The translations under genes and the position numbers were made by a program. The notes beneath the pieces were generated by a model that was not told where the DNA came from, made no database searches, and saw only the letters and a program-made list of their open reading frames with translations. A stretch of DNA of 64,000 nt from Amylibacter marinus. Its GTDB lineage: Bacteria; Pseudomonadota; Alphaproteobacteria; Rhodobacterales; Rhodobacteraceae. Where the stretch lies: positions 1-64,000 of the forward strand of contig NZ_BSNN01000006.1 of NCBI RefSeq assembly GCF_030160015.1. The letters are read 5' to 3'. Shown one piece after another: positions 1 through 11,438 of this stretch; position 1 is the first letter of the stretch, and every line of letters begins with the position of its first letter.

Positions 1-81
1 TGTTGTCTTACCGTGGTCAACGTGGCCAATTGTGCCGATGTTGCAATGCGGTTTTGTACGCTCAAACTTTTCTTTTGCCAT
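1..81 (-). CDS. tuf: Elongation factor Tu, N-terminal fragment (cut by window edge)
   Basis: Only the first 27 codons lie in the window. They read [20 protein letters not shown] followed by VDHGKTT, the EF-Tu amino terminus with the start of the G1 P-loop (GHVDHGKT). EF-Tu is the GTPase that delivers aminoacyl-tRNA to the ribosome. A strong Shine-Dalgarno (AGGAGG, complement of 90-95) sits 8 nt upstream of the ATG. The gene is the last visible member of the rpsL-rpsG-fusA-tuf unit, 56 bp after fusA on the same strand. Confidence 0.95.
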
Positions 82-137
82 AACTAGGGCCTCCTAGGTT
101 AAATTCGGTCGGCTATGCCTGACCTGTTAGTTTCAGA

Positions 138-2255
138 TCAGGCGAATTTCGCCTGGATTTCTTCAGAGATATTGCTTGGAACAGCTTCGTAGTGGCTGAA
201 CTGCATGGTGAAGTTCGCACGTCCAGAGGACATGGAACGTAGGTTGTTAATGTACCCGAACATATTTGCCAATGGCACGTTCGCATCAATCGCAATCGCG
301 TTGCCGCGAGGCTCTTGACCCTGAACTTGGCCGCGACGTGAAGTCAGATCGCCGATGATACCGCCTGTGTATTCTTCAGGGGTGATCACTTCTACCTTCA
401 TGATTGGCTCAAGCATCTTCGCTCCAGCCTTCTTCATGCCTTCGCGCATACCCATGCGACCAGCAATTTCAAAGGCCATAACCGACGAGTCAACATCGTG
501 GAACTTACCGTCCAGCAACTCAACCTTAAAGTCGATCACTGGGAAGCCAGCAAGTGGACCAGAGTCCATTACAGATTCGATACCTTTTTCAACGCCAGGG
601 ATGTATTCTTTTGGAATAGCACCACCAACGATTTTAGATTCGAACGAGTAACCTTCGCCAGGCTCAGTTGGGATGATCATCATCTTAACTTCAGCGTACT
701 GACCAGAACCACCAGATTGTTTCTTATGTGTATAAGAAATTTCAGCTTCGTGAGAAATTGTCTCACGATAAGCAACCTGTGGCGCACCAATGTTGGCTTC
801 CACTTTGAATTCACGCTTCAGACGATCCACAAGGATGTCCAAGTGCAATTCGCCCATGCCCTTCATGATGGTTTGACCAGATTCTAGATCTGTCTCAACC
901 CGGAAGGATGGATCCTCGGCAGCTAGACGGCCAAGACCTTGAGACATTTTCTCTTGGTCAGCTTTTGTTTTTGGTTCAACGGCAATCTCGATCACAGGAT
1001 CTGGGAATGTCATTGTTTCTAGAACAACCGGCTCGTTCACAGCACAGATTGTATCACCGGTTGTTGTGTCTTTCAGACCCGCCAACGCGATAATATCGCC
1101 TGCAAATGCTTCTGTGATCTCTTCGCGATCAATAGAGTGCATCATCATCATCCGGCCAACACGCTCTTTTTTACCCTTGGTAGAGTTCAGCATGGTGTCG
1201 CCTTTGTTCAACGTACCGGAATAGATACGTGTGAACGTCAATGAGCCAACAAACGGGTCGTTCATAATTTTAAACGCAAGGCCAGAGAATGCCATGTTAT
1301 CATCCGCACGGCGGGCAATATCACGAACCTCGTCTTCATCACCTGGCTTAAAGCCCATGTAGTCAACAACGTCCAAAGGTGATGGTAGATAATCGATAAC
1401 CGCGTTCAACAAGGGCTGAACACCTTTGTTTTTAAACGCAGAACCGCCCAACACAGGAACGAATGACATAGACAAGCACCCCTGACGGATCAACTTGCGC
1501 AATGTCGCAACATCGGGCTCATTACCTTCTAGGTAGGCTTCCATGGCATCGTCGTCTTGCTCTACGGCGTTTTCAACCAATTTGGCGCGCCATTCGTCAG
1601 CTTGGTCAACCAAGCTGTCACGGATCGGTGCCTTCACCCAAGATGCGCCAAGGTCTTCACCCTGCCACAGCCACTCTTCCATAGTTACCAAATCAACCAA
1701 GCCTTCCAGCTCTGTTTCGGCACCAATTGGGAAAGCAACAGGAACAGCAACCGCACCAGTACGATCCTCGATCATACGCACACAGTTAAAGAAGTCCGCG
1801 CCGATTTTGTCCATTTTGTTTACAAAAACCATCCGAGGGACTTTGTAACGATCAGCCTGACGCCAAACAGTTTCTGTTTGAGGCTCAACACCTGCGTTGG
1901 CATCAAGAACACAAACAGCACCATCCAAAACAGCCAGAGAACGTTCAACTTCAATAGTGAAGTCAACGTGGCCTGGTGTGTCGATGATATTCAGGCGGTG
2001 CTTAGGTGTTTCTGGTGTTGTACCATCTTCGGTACGTTCCCAGAATGTGGTGGTCGCAGCAGAGGTAATGGTAATACCGCGCTCTTGCTCTTGTTCCATC
2101 CAGTCCATAGTCGCGGCGCCATCATGCACCTCGCCAATGTTGTGCTCTTTACCCGTGTAGTACAGGATACGTTCGGAACAAGTAGTCTTACCTGCATCGA
2201 TGTGTGCCATGATGCCGAAGTTACGATATAGTTCGAGAGGATATTCGCGTGCCAT
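138..2255 (-). CDS. fusA: Elongation factor G
   Basis: This 705-residue protein is full length for EF-G, the GTPase that drives ribosomal translocation and, with RRF, recycling. The G1 loop AHIDAGKTT is at residues 17-25, followed by the switch region with RGITITSAA, the G3 motif DTPGH and the G4 motif NKMD. Domains II to V follow, ending in the usual EF-G C-terminus. It lies 21 bp after rpsG and 56 bp before tuf, in the classic str operon order, and is presumably co-transcribed from the promoter ahead of rpsL. No irregularity was seen. Confidence 0.98.
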   Translation of the reverse strand: MAREYPLELYRNFGIMAHIDAGKTTCSERILYYTGKEHNIGEVHDGAATMDWMEQEQERGITITSAATTTFWERTEDGTTPETPKHRLNIIDTPGHVDFTIEVERSLAVLDGAVCVLDANAGVEPQTETVWRQADRYKVPRMVFVNKMDKIGADFFNCVRMIEDRTGAVAVPVAFPIGAETELEGLVDLVTMEEWLWQGEDLGASWVKAPIRDSLVDQADEWRAKLVENAVEQDDDAMEAYLEGNEPDVATLRKLIRQGCLSMSFVPVLGGSAFKNKGVQPLLNAVIDYLPSPLDVVDYMGFKPGDEDEVRDIARRADDNMAFSGLAFKIMNDPFVGSLTFTRIYSGTLNKGDTMLNSTKGKKERVGRMMMMHSIDREEITEAFAGDIIALAGLKDTTTGDTICAVNEPVVLETMTFPDPVIEIAVEPKTKADQEKMSQGLGRLAAEDPSFRVETDLESGQTIMKGMGELHLDILVDRLKREFKVEANIGAPQVAYRETISHEAEISYTHKKQSGGSGQYAEVKMMIIPTEPGEGYSFESKIVGGAIPKEYIPGVEKGIESVMDSGPLAGFPVIDFKVELLDGKFHDVDSSVMAFEIAGRMGMREGMKKAGAKMLEPIMKVEVITPEEYTGGIIGDLTSRRGQVQGQEPRGNAIAIDANVPLANMFGYINNLRSMSSGRANFTMQFSHYEAVPSNISEEIQAKFA

Positions 2256-2276
2256 CTGCTTACGACCTTTTCTTTA

Positions 2277-2753
<477 letters not shown>

Positions 2754-2759
2754 CTACCC

Positions 2760-3131
2760 TTATTTCGGTTTCTTCGCGCCGTATTTCGAACGACGTTGCT
2801 TACGATCTTTAACACCTTGGGTATCCAACACACCGCGTAGGATGTGGTAACGAACACCGGGCAAATCTTTTACACGGCCGCCGCGGATCAGAACAACAGA
2901 GTGCTCTTGCAGGTTGTGGCTTTCACCGGGGATGTAAGAGATAACCTCGAAACCATTTGTTAGGCGAACCTTCGCAACTTTACGCATCGCAGAGTTCGGT
3001 TTCTTAGGTGTTGTTGTGTAAACACGTGTACATACACCGCGTTTTTGCGGGCATGACTCTAGGTGTTGAGACTTAGAGCGTTTGATTTTTGGCTGGCGCG
3101 GCTTGCGGATCAGCTGTTGTATAGTTGGCAT
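2760..3131 (-). CDS. rpsL: 30S ribosomal protein S12
   Basis: This 123-residue protein is the S12 decoding-centre protein. The start was set at the ATG giving [15 protein letters not shown]; an in-frame upstream ATG at 3173 would add 14 unrelated residues. The decoding loops [12 protein letters not shown] (about residues 40-51) and [14 protein letters not shown] keep the lysines (K43, and the lysine of VKDLPG) that are replaced in streptomycin-resistant mutants, so the allele looks wild type. It is the first gene of the str operon, about 185 nt downstream of the predicted transcription start. Confidence 0.98.
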   Translation of the reverse strand: MPTIQQLIRKPRQPKIKRSKSQHLESCPQKRGVCTRVYTTTPKKPNSAMRKVAKVRLTNGFEVISYIPGESHNLQEHSVVLIRGGRVKDLPGVRYHILRGVLDTQGVKDRKQRRSKYGAKKPK

Positions 3132-3321
3132 TAGGGTTCCCCATATGACCGTTTCAAACATAAATAGGCACATGATCTCTGATCATGCACCCGACACCGC
3201 CCCGAACCCTCATTAGCTCGCAACGATAAATTCCAGAGGATCAAGGCAAAGGCCTGGATCATGACCGCCAAATTTTGGCTTGTATGACGCCCAGAGCAGA
3301 CTCTGGTCATCAGGTAACGCG

Positions 3322-3350
3322 GCTATAATCGGAGTCGCCTTAGGTGTCAA
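3322..3350 (-). promoter_or_regulatory. sigma70-type promoter for the rpsL-rpsG-fusA-tuf operon
   Basis: On the minus strand a perfect -35 hexamer TTGACA (complement of 3345-3350) is followed after exactly 17 bp by TATAGC (complement of 3322-3327). The element lies upstream of rpsL and just past the 3' end of the neighbouring minus-strand gene, which fits a dedicated str-operon promoter. Initiation near 3315 would give a leader of about 185 nt before rpsL. The prediction rests on consensus match and position only. Confidence 0.75.
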
Positions 3351-3395
3351 CAGCGCCCAAGCACTTCGCAAAATCTGTTATCAAATGTGGCGCCT

Positions 3396-4451
3396 CTATC
3401 GATCTGGCATCCGGCTCTGCCATAGCTTTCTGGCATTGTGGCTCAGCTTTTGCGCCTTTTGTTCTAATTCTTGTGCGCTGGGGATATTTTTCGCGATTTG
3501 TTGATCCACCCATACCAGATGCTCGCGAAAGGCCATACAGGCACCAGCCGCAAACAAATGCCCGCCAACAATCCAGTGAACAAGGGCAATACACGCAAAC
3601 AGAATATCATCACTCTCAGTGGCCGCCATTTCGCGTTGCAGCTCCGCCACAAACGATTCTATTTCTTGTTTCAGCCCCGCGGCTATGGGGTCTATGTCCC
3701 CGACCTCCACGGTTTCAGAATATATTTTCCCCAGTATTTCAGCCGCCGCTCCTTGGGTTTGGTGGTTCACCACGCACCAAATCAGCGCAAATAGAATTCC
3801 TTTCCAGATCAGATTACTGAGCAGGATAGTCACAGCTCGATGGCCCACCCCCCAAAACCCGCCAAACGACCTGTTCACTGGATCCGCCCCGTATGCTGCC
3901 GCAGCAGTTGGCACCGCCAGAACCGCCTGTATGACCGGCGACAGCAATACATACCCCCCAAGCGCAACGACAAATGCAGGCACCTTTAATTCCAACAAGC
4001 GCTCCATCTCTATGTCCCAAAACTGTCTTGGGTCACTGAAAAACACACGCATATAGTCCGCACCGTATATCCAGAACAAAACCCCACAGATCAGACCCGT
4101 TAAAGCCATATAAAGAGGCACCTGCGTAAAGGTTGATTTCAAGTTTTCAGAGGTCACCGCATCTTTATCAAATCTGGATGCCATGTTCATGAATTTCAGC
4201 ATGGAATGGAACGAAGCAATGCGATAGGCCACCTGTGGCACAACCACCCCAATAGATGCCAGTAAAAATACGATAACCACCATCGTGGAAACTGTTGGAT
4301 TGTGATGGTAGAGAAAGGCAGCCAGTAAATATATGGCAACTGCCCCAATCATGGACTTAATTTCCAGCTTATACTCAAGAAAGAACTTGTCCCACAGTAG
4401 GCTAGGCGTCGAAATGATCGACATTATGAAGCTGTGAACAATAAACCGCAC
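3396..4451 (-). CDS. Polytopic membrane protein of unknown function
   Basis: I do not recognise a family for this 351-residue protein. Hydrophobic segments near residues 36-52, 56-72, 113-131, 157-178, 211-229 and 281-303 suggest about six membrane helices. Between helices 5 and 6 is an acidic, probably helical stretch (QEIESFVAELQREMAATESDD). The C-terminus (residues 320-351) is charged and may form a coiled coil (SAQELEQKAQKLSHNARKLW). The listed start is a GTG; an ATG nine codons later (4424) is possible. It lies between the rpsL promoter and a divergently transcribed phosphatase gene, without operon partners. Confidence 0.8.
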   Translation of the reverse strand: MRFIVHSFIMSIISTPSLLWDKFFLEYKLEIKSMIGAVAIYLLAAFLYHHNPTVSTMVVIVFLLASIGVVVPQVAYRIASFHSMLKFMNMASRFDKDAVTSENLKSTFTQVPLYMALTGLICGVLFWIYGADYMRVFFSDPRQFWDIEMERLLELKVPAFVVALGGYVLLSPVIQAVLAVPTAAAAYGADPVNRSFGGFWGVGHRAVTILLSNLIWKGILFALIWCVVNHQTQGAAAEILGKIYSETVEVGDIDPIAAGLKQEIESFVAELQREMAATESDDILFACIALVHWIVGGHLFAAGACMAFREHLVWVDQQIAKNIPSAQELEQKAQKLSHNARKLWQSRMPDR

Positions 4452-4562
4452 AAATCAAACTCTCTTAAATCCATCGAATGTTTAACCACCCTGCATCTAA
4501 TGTACAAGCAATCCCAAACACCAACCCTTGCTCTTGCGCAATCAGAAGGCTAGGCACAGCAT

Positions 4563-5312
4563 ATGACTGATACTTTTTACGCAATAGGCGACATTCACGG
4601 CGATCTCGTTCAATTGAAACAGATCCACGCCAGAATTACCGAAGATATCTCTCGACATGCGGTAGAGAATTACAAAATCATTCACATCGGCGACCTGGTG
4701 GATCGGCGCCCAGACAGTAAAGGCGTGATTGACTATCTGATGGCTGGGATCGAACGTGGGGAACCTTGGATCGTTCTAAAGGGCAACCATGATCGGCTGT
4801 TTCAATGGTTTTTCGAGGATTATAATCGCAAGGATGCAAACCTGCGCCCAGATTATGATTGGCTGACACCGCGGATGGGCGGGCGGGATACACTGCGCTC
4901 TTATTTCATTGAGGTCGCGCCAGAGGGCCCGCTGGATAAAGAGGCCCTATTGCAAGAGGCGAAAATCGCCGTACCACAGGCGCATTTGGATTTCATTAAA
5001 AACCTACCACTGTCATTCGAGACCGATCATTTTTTCTTCTGCCATGCGGGGATCAATTTGGATCGCCCGCTGAATGAACAATCCGAGGATGATCTCTTGT
5101 GGATTCGCAAGAACTGGCTGGAAAACCCAGCACCAGCGGAAAAGATGATTATTCACGGGCATACAATTGTGCCCGAGGTCAGCCGCTACATCAACCGCAT
5201 CAATATCGACACGGGTGCCGCATATGGCGACGTTCTGTCAGCAGTGGTTGTTCAGGGCGATCAGGTTCTGAATTTGCTTGAAACCGGGCGCGCGCCGATT
5301 AAATATGCGTAG
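4563..5312 (+). CDS. Metallophosphoesterase, PPP-type serine/threonine phosphatase family
   Basis: This 249-residue protein carries the full dimetal phosphoesterase signature: GDIHGD (residues 9-14), GDLVDR (43-48), GNHDR (74-78), a later FCHAGINLDRP metal-ligand histidine region, and GHT near residue 200. This order is that of PPP-family protein phosphatases and related bacterial enzymes, which hydrolyse phosphoserine/threonine or dinucleoside polyphosphates using Mn or Fe/Zn. The substrate cannot be deduced. It heads a three-gene plus-strand unit: its stop codon is directly followed by the ATG of the first glycosyltransferase, so the three are probably co-transcribed. Confidence 0.9.
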   Translation: MTDTFYAIGDIHGDLVQLKQIHARITEDISRHAVENYKIIHIGDLVDRRPDSKGVIDYLMAGIERGEPWIVLKGNHDRLFQWFFEDYNRKDANLRPDYDWLTPRMGGRDTLRSYFIEVAPEGPLDKEALLQEAKIAVPQAHLDFIKNLPLSFETDHFFFCHAGINLDRPLNEQSEDDLLWIRKNWLENPAPAEKMIIHGHTIVPEVSRYINRINIDTGAAYGDVLSAVVVQGDQVLNLLETGRAPIKYA

Positions 5313-6158
5313 ATGAAACAGGTTCAAGCACTTGGCATAATCCGGTTTTCCTATGTGGCCCTTGGTGGGTTTCAGGTGGAACATGCCAGTGTGGAACAGC
5401 GTCTCGAGTACTTGTTCCAACCCGCGCGGATCGAAGAACGCTTTGCACTGTTCGAGCATGTGACCCTGCGCTCCTTGCGTGCCCAAAGTGACCCAAATTT
5501 CACCATTGTGTTGTTGATCAGCGCAGATATGCCGGATGTCTATCTGGAACGCTTGATGCAGTTGGTTGATGGTATTCCTCAGATCGCCATCGCCGCGCGC
5601 TCACCAGAGGATCATATTTGGGCGGTTAAACACGCAATGGCCCCCTATATTGATCCCGCCGCCGATGCTGTGGCCCAATTTCGGTTAGATGATGACGATG
5701 CGGTGGCCCTAGATTTCATCGCCCGCGCCAAGGCTGGATTTGCGCGCTGTGCGACCCAATTCGATGAACACCAGATGTGTGGACTAGATTTCAACCAAGG
5801 GTTTTTCCTAGATAGCGCTCAGGATCATCTGCGCATACGTCGTTGTGTTCAAAATCTGGCCACTGCGGGATTGGTGATATATTTACCCCCCGATGCCAAA
5901 ACATCGGTGCTGAATTATGTTCACCACCGATTGGCCGAATACATGCCCTTTGAGACGGATGACACAAAACATATGTTCGTACGTAGTGTAAATGCGTTTA
6001 ACGATTGCCGCTGGACGCGTAACAAAACAGGTAAATTCAAGCCTGCTAAGCGCGACCTCAGTGATGTGTTACAGCGCAGATTTCATATCGATCTACACGC
6101 ATTGAATGGGGCATTAGGCTTTGCACCGCGCCCACATGGGTTTGGCCAAAATGACTAA
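5313..6158 (+). CDS. Putative rhamnosyltransferase-type glycosyltransferase (copy 1)
   Basis: This 281-residue protein has the layout of the putative rhamnosyl transferase family (PF11316 type): an N-terminal GIIRFSY...GGFQ motif, FEHVTLRSLRAQSDPNFT, and an acidic FRLDDDDAV motif (Asp126-129) likely to bind the metal and sugar nucleotide. The start ATG abuts the TAG of the phosphatase gene. The following gene is a clear paralogue with the same motifs in the same order, so the pair arose by tandem duplication. The acceptor is unknown; a cell-surface glycan is the usual expectation. Confidence 0.8.
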   Translation: MKQVQALGIIRFSYVALGGFQVEHASVEQRLEYLFQPARIEERFALFEHVTLRSLRAQSDPNFTIVLLISADMPDVYLERLMQLVDGIPQIAIAARSPEDHIWAVKHAMAPYIDPAADAVAQFRLDDDDAVALDFIARAKAGFARCATQFDEHQMCGLDFNQGFFLDSAQDHLRIRRCVQNLATAGLVIYLPPDAKTSVLNYVHHRLAEYMPFETDDTKHMFVRSVNAFNDCRWTRNKTGKFKPAKRDLSDVLQRRFHIDLHALNGALGFAPRPHGFGQND

Positions 6159-6990
6159 TATCCAAGCTTTGGGCATTTGTCGGTTTTCCTACGACAGCTC
6201 TGGCGGCTTTGCTTATTCCTCTGATGATTTGGAGAAAAGGCGCCAGTTCCTGTTTGACCCAAAACGCATGGACGAGCGATTTACTTTGTTCGAGCATATC
6301 ACCCTACCCAGTTTGCGTGCGCAGACAGATCCGGATTTCTTGGTCGTTATCGTCACCAGCATGGCCCTGCCAGAAATCTATCTCGAGCGTTTGTTTCATT
6401 TAATCAAGGATATCCCTCAAATTGCCGTTGATATCCGCCCACCCCAAGGCCACGCCAAGGCAATGCGCAAGGCCATTGCCCCCTACAAGGATATGGCGGT
6501 GGATGCAGTGGCGCATTTTCGCATAGATGATGACGATGCGGTGGCGTGCGACTTTGTTCAACTAACCAAGCAACTATTCCCCGAATGCCAAGAAGCATTT
6601 GAGGCGGATGGCAAGGCGGGTCTAGATTTCAGTAAGGGTATCCTACTGGAAACATCTCATGAGAACCTACGCGCTCAGCCCCGCAAAATAAAACTAACCG
6701 GAATTTCGCAGGCTGTATTTCTTCCTCCACAGGTAAATAAATCCAGCTTTGCCTGGGGGCATTATCGGTTGGACGATTTCATGCAGGTGCATGTGGATCC
6801 GCGTCAGGAAATGTTTGTGCGCAGCTTTAATAATTTTAACGATTCACGCATGCTGTTGAGCGAATGTGCCGAGCTACCAGCGATAACCGCCCACACCAAA
6901 AAGCGGCTACGCGCGCGTTTTGGCATTGACGCAGATGCTCTGGAAACAGCGCTGAATCGCGGGGATGCGCCGCCCCAAACGGATCAGTGA
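6151..6990 (+). CDS. Putative rhamnosyltransferase-type glycosyltransferase (copy 2)
   Basis: This 279-residue paralogue of the preceding gene shares the N-terminal GICRFSYDSSGGF, FEHITLPSLRAQTDPDF and FRIDDDDAVACDF motifs. The ATG at 6151 overlaps the upstream stop codon by 8 nt (ATGACTAA), indicating translational coupling; a TTG ten codons upstream is less likely because the homology between the copies begins at this methionine. The copies differ enough in their C-terminal thirds to act on different acceptors. A bidirectional terminator follows at 7064-7090. Confidence 0.8.
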   Translation: MTNIQALGICRFSYDSSGGFAYSSDDLEKRRQFLFDPKRMDERFTLFEHITLPSLRAQTDPDFLVVIVTSMALPEIYLERLFHLIKDIPQIAVDIRPPQGHAKAMRKAIAPYKDMAVDAVAHFRIDDDDAVACDFVQLTKQLFPECQEAFEADGKAGLDFSKGILLETSHENLRAQPRKIKLTGISQAVFLPPQVNKSSFAWGHYRLDDFMQVHVDPRQEMFVRSFNNFNDSRMLLSECAELPAITAHTKKRLRARFGIDADALETALNRGDAPPQTDQ

Positions 6991-7063
6991 GCTAGATTCA
7001 CGTAAAAACAAACGCGCAAACCCTAGCTTGCCGATCTGTTTCGGCCAGACTCTCGGCAAAAAA

Positions 7064-7090
7064 AAGGCCCCGCGATTGGTGCGGGGCCTT
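7064..7090. terminator. Bidirectional intrinsic terminator between glycosyltransferase gene and rpoC
   Basis: A perfect 10-bp stem, AAGGCCCCGC at 7064-7073 and GCGGGGCCTT at 7081-7090, encloses a 7-nt loop. An A-run at 7058-7065 gives a U-tract for minus-strand transcripts leaving rpoC, and AATTTTATTT on the plus side serves the glycosyltransferase unit. It separates two convergent transcription units. Confidence 0.92.
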
Positions 7091-7103
7091 AATTTTATTT
7101 CGA

Positions 7104-10100
7104 TCAGATCGGCTGATCTGTACCATCGCCACCGGCGCCGAAATCAACCATGATGTCCTCGCCCAGCACCTCTTCGCCGGCATCACCAAACACTTGGTTT
7201 GCATCAACATCGCTGGCCGCAGGAGCCATTAGCGCAGTCGCCTCCTCGGCTGACTTGCGGTGATCTTCGATAATCACCGCATCGCGATCTGCCGCAACGC
7301 GTTTGATCTGATGCGTAGCACCACCTGTACCAGCAGGGATAAGGCGACCAACAATCACGTTCTCTTTTAGACCGATCAGTTTGTCTTTCTTACCCTTGGT
7401 TGCCGCTTCCGTTAGGACACGAGTGGTTTCTTGGAAAGATGCCGCCGAGATGAACGAACGTGTTTGAAGCGACGCTTTGGTGATACCCAATAGAATTGGA
7501 CCGCCGGTTGCTGGTTCGCGACCTGCATCAACTGCCTTGGTATTGGCTTCGTCGAACTCGGCCTTATCGACCTGTTCGCCCTTCAGCAATGTTGTGCCAC
7601 CACTAGAGGTGATTTCCCATTTCTGAAGCATCTGCCGCACAATCACTTCGATATGCTTGTCGTTGATTTTAACACCTTGCAGGCGGTAAACATCTTGAAC
7701 TTCGTCGATCATGTAATCGGCCAGCGCCTCTACACCTAGAATATTCAGAATGTCATGCGGCGCAGGGTTGCCATCCATGATGTATTCACCTTTTTGGATG
7801 AAATCACCTTCTTGGACAGGAATGTGCTTACCCTTAGGCACCATGTATTCTGTTTTCACTTCTGGATCATCTGCAGAAACCACGTTCACGCGACGCTTGT
7901 TTTTGAAGTCACGACCGAATTCCACATAACCATCCATTTCGGCGATGATCGCGTGATCTTTGGGACGACGTGCCTCGAACAATTCCGCAACCCGTGGCAA
8001 ACCACCGGTAATGTCCTTTGTCTTGGCGCCTTCGCGTGGGATACGCGCAACAACATCACCAGCGGCGATGGTTTGACCATCCTCTACTGACAAAATCGCA
8101 TCCACAGACATGGCATATTGCACAGGGTTATCCGCATCGTTGCGCATCGGATCACCCGTCGTAGGATCTGCTACGATGATAGATGGCTTCAGATCGGAAC
8201 CTTTGGGTGCTGAGCGCCAATCAGATACGATTTTCTGGCTGATACCTGTGGCGTCATCGGTTTCATCACGTACCGAGATACCTGAAACCAAATCAACCAA
8301 TTTAGCCACACCGGCCTTTTCAGCGATGATCGGCAATGTATAGGGATCCCACTCATACAGCTTGTCACCGCGCTTGATGCTGGCGCCATCTTTAACCAGA
8401 ACCTTGGTACCGTAATCCATTTTGTGGGTCACAGCCTCTTGGCCATTCTCATCGATGATCACCAGTTCAACGTTACGTCCCATAACAACCTGATCGCCAT
8501 CTGCATTCACCAAGATATTGGAGTTGCGAATTTCGACTTTACCGTCTTGGGATGCATCTTGGAACGACTGTTGGCCACCCTGCGCAATACCACCAATGTG
8601 GAATGTACGCATTGTCAGCTGTGTGCCTGGCTCACCAATAGACTGCGCGGCGATAATACCAACCGCCTCGCCTGGGTTCACTTGGGTACCGCGGGCCAAA
8701 TCACGACCATAACAGGCCGCACAAATACCGTCTTCCAGCTCACATGTCAGAGGAGAACGGATTTGCAGAGAGACCAAGTTGGCCGCATCGATGATATCTG
8801 CCTGACGTTCGTCAACCAGATCACCTTTCTTGCCCAACAGCTCTTCTGTTTTGGGGTGGATCACATCTTCGGCCAATACACGGCCCAAGATACGTTCTGA
8901 CATGGATGAAACAACCTCGCCATCATTCACCGCCGCACGGGCCGTGATTGATTTCTCGGTGCCACAATCCCATTCGCGAACGATACAATCCTGTGCAACA
9001 TCCACCAAACGACGGGTCAGGTAACCCGAGTTCGCAGTTTTAAGAGCGGTATCCGCCAAACCTTTACGAGCGCCGTGCGTAGAGTTGAAATACTCCAACA
9101 CTGTCAGACCCTCTTTAAAGTTCGAGATAATTGGTGTTTCGATGATTTCACCATTCGGCTTGGCCATCAATCCACGCATACCACCCAGCTGCTTCATCTG
9201 CGCAGGCGAACCACGCGCGCCAGAGTGCGCCATCATGTAAACAGAGTTTGGTTCCTGCTCGGCGCCATCTTCAACACGCATCGCAGAAATCTCACCCATC
9301 ATCGCATCCGCAACGGCGTCGGATGATTTAGACCAAGCATCAACAACTTTGTTGTATTTCTCGCCCTGTGTGATCAAGCCGTCCATATATTGCTGTTCGA
9401 ACTCTTTCACCTGTGAACGCGTATCATTTACCAATGTCCACTTGGTGTCAGGAATAACCATGTCATCCTTACCAAAGGAGATACCAGCCTTAAACGCTTC
9501 GCGGAAACCAAGGGTCATGATCTGGTCACAGAAGATCACAGATTCTTTCTGACCACAGTAACGGTAGACCACGTCAATGATTTCAGAGACTTCTTTCTTA
9601 CGAACCAAGCGGTTCACGATATCAAATGGGGCCTTTGCATTTAGAGGCAATTTAACACCCAGGCGCACGCGTCCAGGGGTGGTTTCGAAACGTTCCCAAA
9701 CGATATCGCCCTCTTCGTTCACCTGCTCCATACGGCAGGTGATCTTTGAATGCAGATGCACCAAGCCGTTATCAAGCGCGTGCTCGACCTCTTGGGGGTT
9801 GGCAAATGTCATGCCTTCGCCCAGCATACCATCACGTTGCAAGGTGATGTAGTACAGACCCAAAATCATATCCTGAGAGGGAACGATGATTGGCTTACCA
9901 TTTGCTGGCGACAGAACGTTGTTGGTAGACATCATCAATACACGTGCTTCCAACTGCGCCTCGAGGCTCAGTGGAACGTGTACCGCCATTTGGTCACCAT
10001 CGAAATCCGCGTTAAACGCAGAACAAACCAGCGGGTGCAGCTGAATGGCCTTACCTTCGATCAGTACAGGTTCGAACGCCTGGATCCCCAAACGGTGCAA

Positions 10101-11393
10101 TGTAGGCGCACGGTTTAGCATCACAGGATGTTCGCGGATCACCTCGTCCAAGATATCCCAAACCTCTGGGCGTTGTTTTTCAACAATTTTCTTAGCTTGT
10201 TTTACGGTGGATGACAGCCCTCGTGCCTCTAGGCGGCTATAGATAAACGGCTTAAACAGTTCTAGCGCCATCTTCTTGGGCAGACCACATTGATGCAATT
10301 TCAATTCTGGGCCGGTCACAATCACCGAACGACCAGAGAAATCAACGCGCTTACCCAAAAGGTTTTGACGGAAACGGCCTTGTTTACCCTTTAGCATGTC
10401 TGACAATGATTTCAGCGCACGCTTGTTGGCACCCGTAATCACGCGACCACGACGGCCGTTATCGAACAAGGCATCTACAGACTCTTGCAACATACGCTTT
10501 TCGTTACGCACGATGATATCAGGTGCGCGCAGCTCGATCAGGCGTTTCAAACGGTTGTTCCGGTTGATCACACGACGATAAAGGTCGTTCAGGTCAGAGG
10601 TGGCAAAACGGCCACCATCAAGTGGCACCAAGGGGCGCAATTCTGGTGGGATCACCGGCAGAACAGTCATGATCATCCACTCTGGGCGGTTGCCTGAATC
10701 GATAAACGCTTCCACAACTTTCAAACGCTTGATGATTTTCTTTGGCTTCAACTCACCAGTGGCAACAGCCAATTCATCCCGCAGCTGATCTGCCTCGGCT
10801 TCTAGATCGATGTTAGACAACATCTCGCGGATCGCTTCTGCACCGATACCAGCATTGAACGCATCTTCGCCGTAAATATCTTGGGCTTCCATGAACTCTT
10901 CTTCGGACATCATTTGTCCGTAATTCAGGTCAGTTAGGCCAGGCTCGATTACAACGTATTGCTCGAAATACAAAACGCGCTCTAGCTCACGCAGTGTCAT
11001 ATCCAGCATCAAACCAATGCGCGATGGCAATGATTTAAGGAACCAGATGTGCGCCACTGGAGATGCCAGATCGATATGACCCATGCGTTCGCGGCGTACT
11101 TTTTGCAAAGTAACCTCAACACCACATTTCTCGCAGACAACGCCGCGATATTTCATGCGCTTATATTTACCACATAGACATTCGTAATCTTTGATCGGGC
11201 CAAAGATGCGTGCACAGAACAATCCGTCGCGTTCTGGCTTAAAGGTACGATAGTTGATGGTTTCAGGCTTTTTAATCTCGCCGAAAGACCATGACAAAAT
11301 CCGCTCAGGGGACGCCAAGGAAATTTGAATTTCGTCAAATGTCTTGGGCGGCTGGACGGGGTTGAACGGGTTGTTCGTGATTTCTTGGTTCAT
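7104..11393 (-). CDS. rpoC: DNA-directed RNA polymerase subunit beta'
   Basis: This 1429-residue protein is full-length beta'. The N-terminal zinc site is formed by Cys72, Cys74, Cys87 and Cys90 (CLCGKYKRM...CEKCG). The catalytic metal motif [12 protein letters not shown] is near residue 460. The second zinc ribbon region ([10 protein letters not shown]) and the trigger-loop region with [16 protein letters not shown] follow in order. It lies 45 bp after rpoB and ends just before a strong intrinsic terminator, making it the last gene of the rplJ-rplL-rpoB-rpoC operon. Confidence 0.98.
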   Translation of the reverse strand: MNQEITNNPFNPVQPPKTFDEIQISLASPERILSWSFGEIKKPETINYRTFKPERDGLFCARIFGPIKDYECLCGKYKRMKYRGVVCEKCGVEVTLQKVRRERMGHIDLASPVAHIWFLKSLPSRIGLMLDMTLRELERVLYFEQYVVIEPGLTDLNYGQMMSEEEFMEAQDIYGEDAFNAGIGAEAIREMLSNIDLEAEADQLRDELAVATGELKPKKIIKRLKVVEAFIDSGNRPEWMIMTVLPVIPPELRPLVPLDGGRFATSDLNDLYRRVINRNNRLKRLIELRAPDIIVRNEKRMLQESVDALFDNGRRGRVITGANKRALKSLSDMLKGKQGRFRQNLLGKRVDFSGRSVIVTGPELKLHQCGLPKKMALELFKPFIYSRLEARGLSSTVKQAKKIVEKQRPEVWDILDEVIREHPVMLNRAPTLHRLGIQAFEPVLIEGKAIQLHPLVCSAFNADFDGDQMAVHVPLSLEAQLEARVLMMSTNNVLSPANGKPIIVPSQDMILGLYYITLQRDGMLGEGMTFANPQEVEHALDNGLVHLHSKITCRMEQVNEEGDIVWERFETTPGRVRLGVKLPLNAKAPFDIVNRLVRKKEVSEIIDVVYRYCGQKESVIFCDQIMTLGFREAFKAGISFGKDDMVIPDTKWTLVNDTRSQVKEFEQQYMDGLITQGEKYNKVVDAWSKSSDAVADAMMGEISAMRVEDGAEQEPNSVYMMAHSGARGSPAQMKQLGGMRGLMAKPNGEIIETPIISNFKEGLTVLEYFNSTHGARKGLADTALKTANSGYLTRRLVDVAQDCIVREWDCGTEKSITARAAVNDGEVVSSMSERILGRVLAEDVIHPKTEELLGKKGDLVDERQADIIDAANLVSLQIRSPLTCELEDGICAACYGRDLARGTQVNPGEAVGIIAAQSIGEPGTQLTMRTFHIGGIAQGGQQSFQDASQDGKVEIRNSNILVNADGDQVVMGRNVELVIIDENGQEAVTHKMDYGTKVLVKDGASIKRGDKLYEWDPYTLPIIAEKAGVAKLVDLVSGISVRDETDDATGISQKIVSDWRSAPKGSDLKPSIIVADPTTGDPMRNDADNPVQYAMSVDAILSVEDGQTIAAGDVVARIPREGAKTKDITGGLPRVAELFEARRPKDHAIIAEMDGYVEFGRDFKNKRRVNVVSADDPEVKTEYMVPKGKHIPVQEGDFIQKGEYIMDGNPAPHDILNILGVEALADYMIDEVQDVYRLQGVKINDKHIEVIVRQMLQKWEITSSGGTTLLKGEQVDKAEFDEANTKAVDAGREPATGGPILLGITKASLQTRSFISAASFQETTRVLTEAATKGKKDKLIGLKENVIVGRLIPAGTGGATHQIKRVAADRDAVIIEDHRKSAEEATALMAPAASDVDANQVFGDAGEEVLGEDIMVDFGAGGDGTDQPI

Positions 11394-11438
11394 GTTTTAG
11401 ATCCTAATCTCGATTTCCTAATGAGTAAGCCCGGAGGC

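Noticed and set aside
1557-2231. 224-codon plus-strand ORF opposite fusA
   Set aside because: It is a shadow of the fusA coding strand, has no ribosome binding site or recognisable domain, and fusA is intact.
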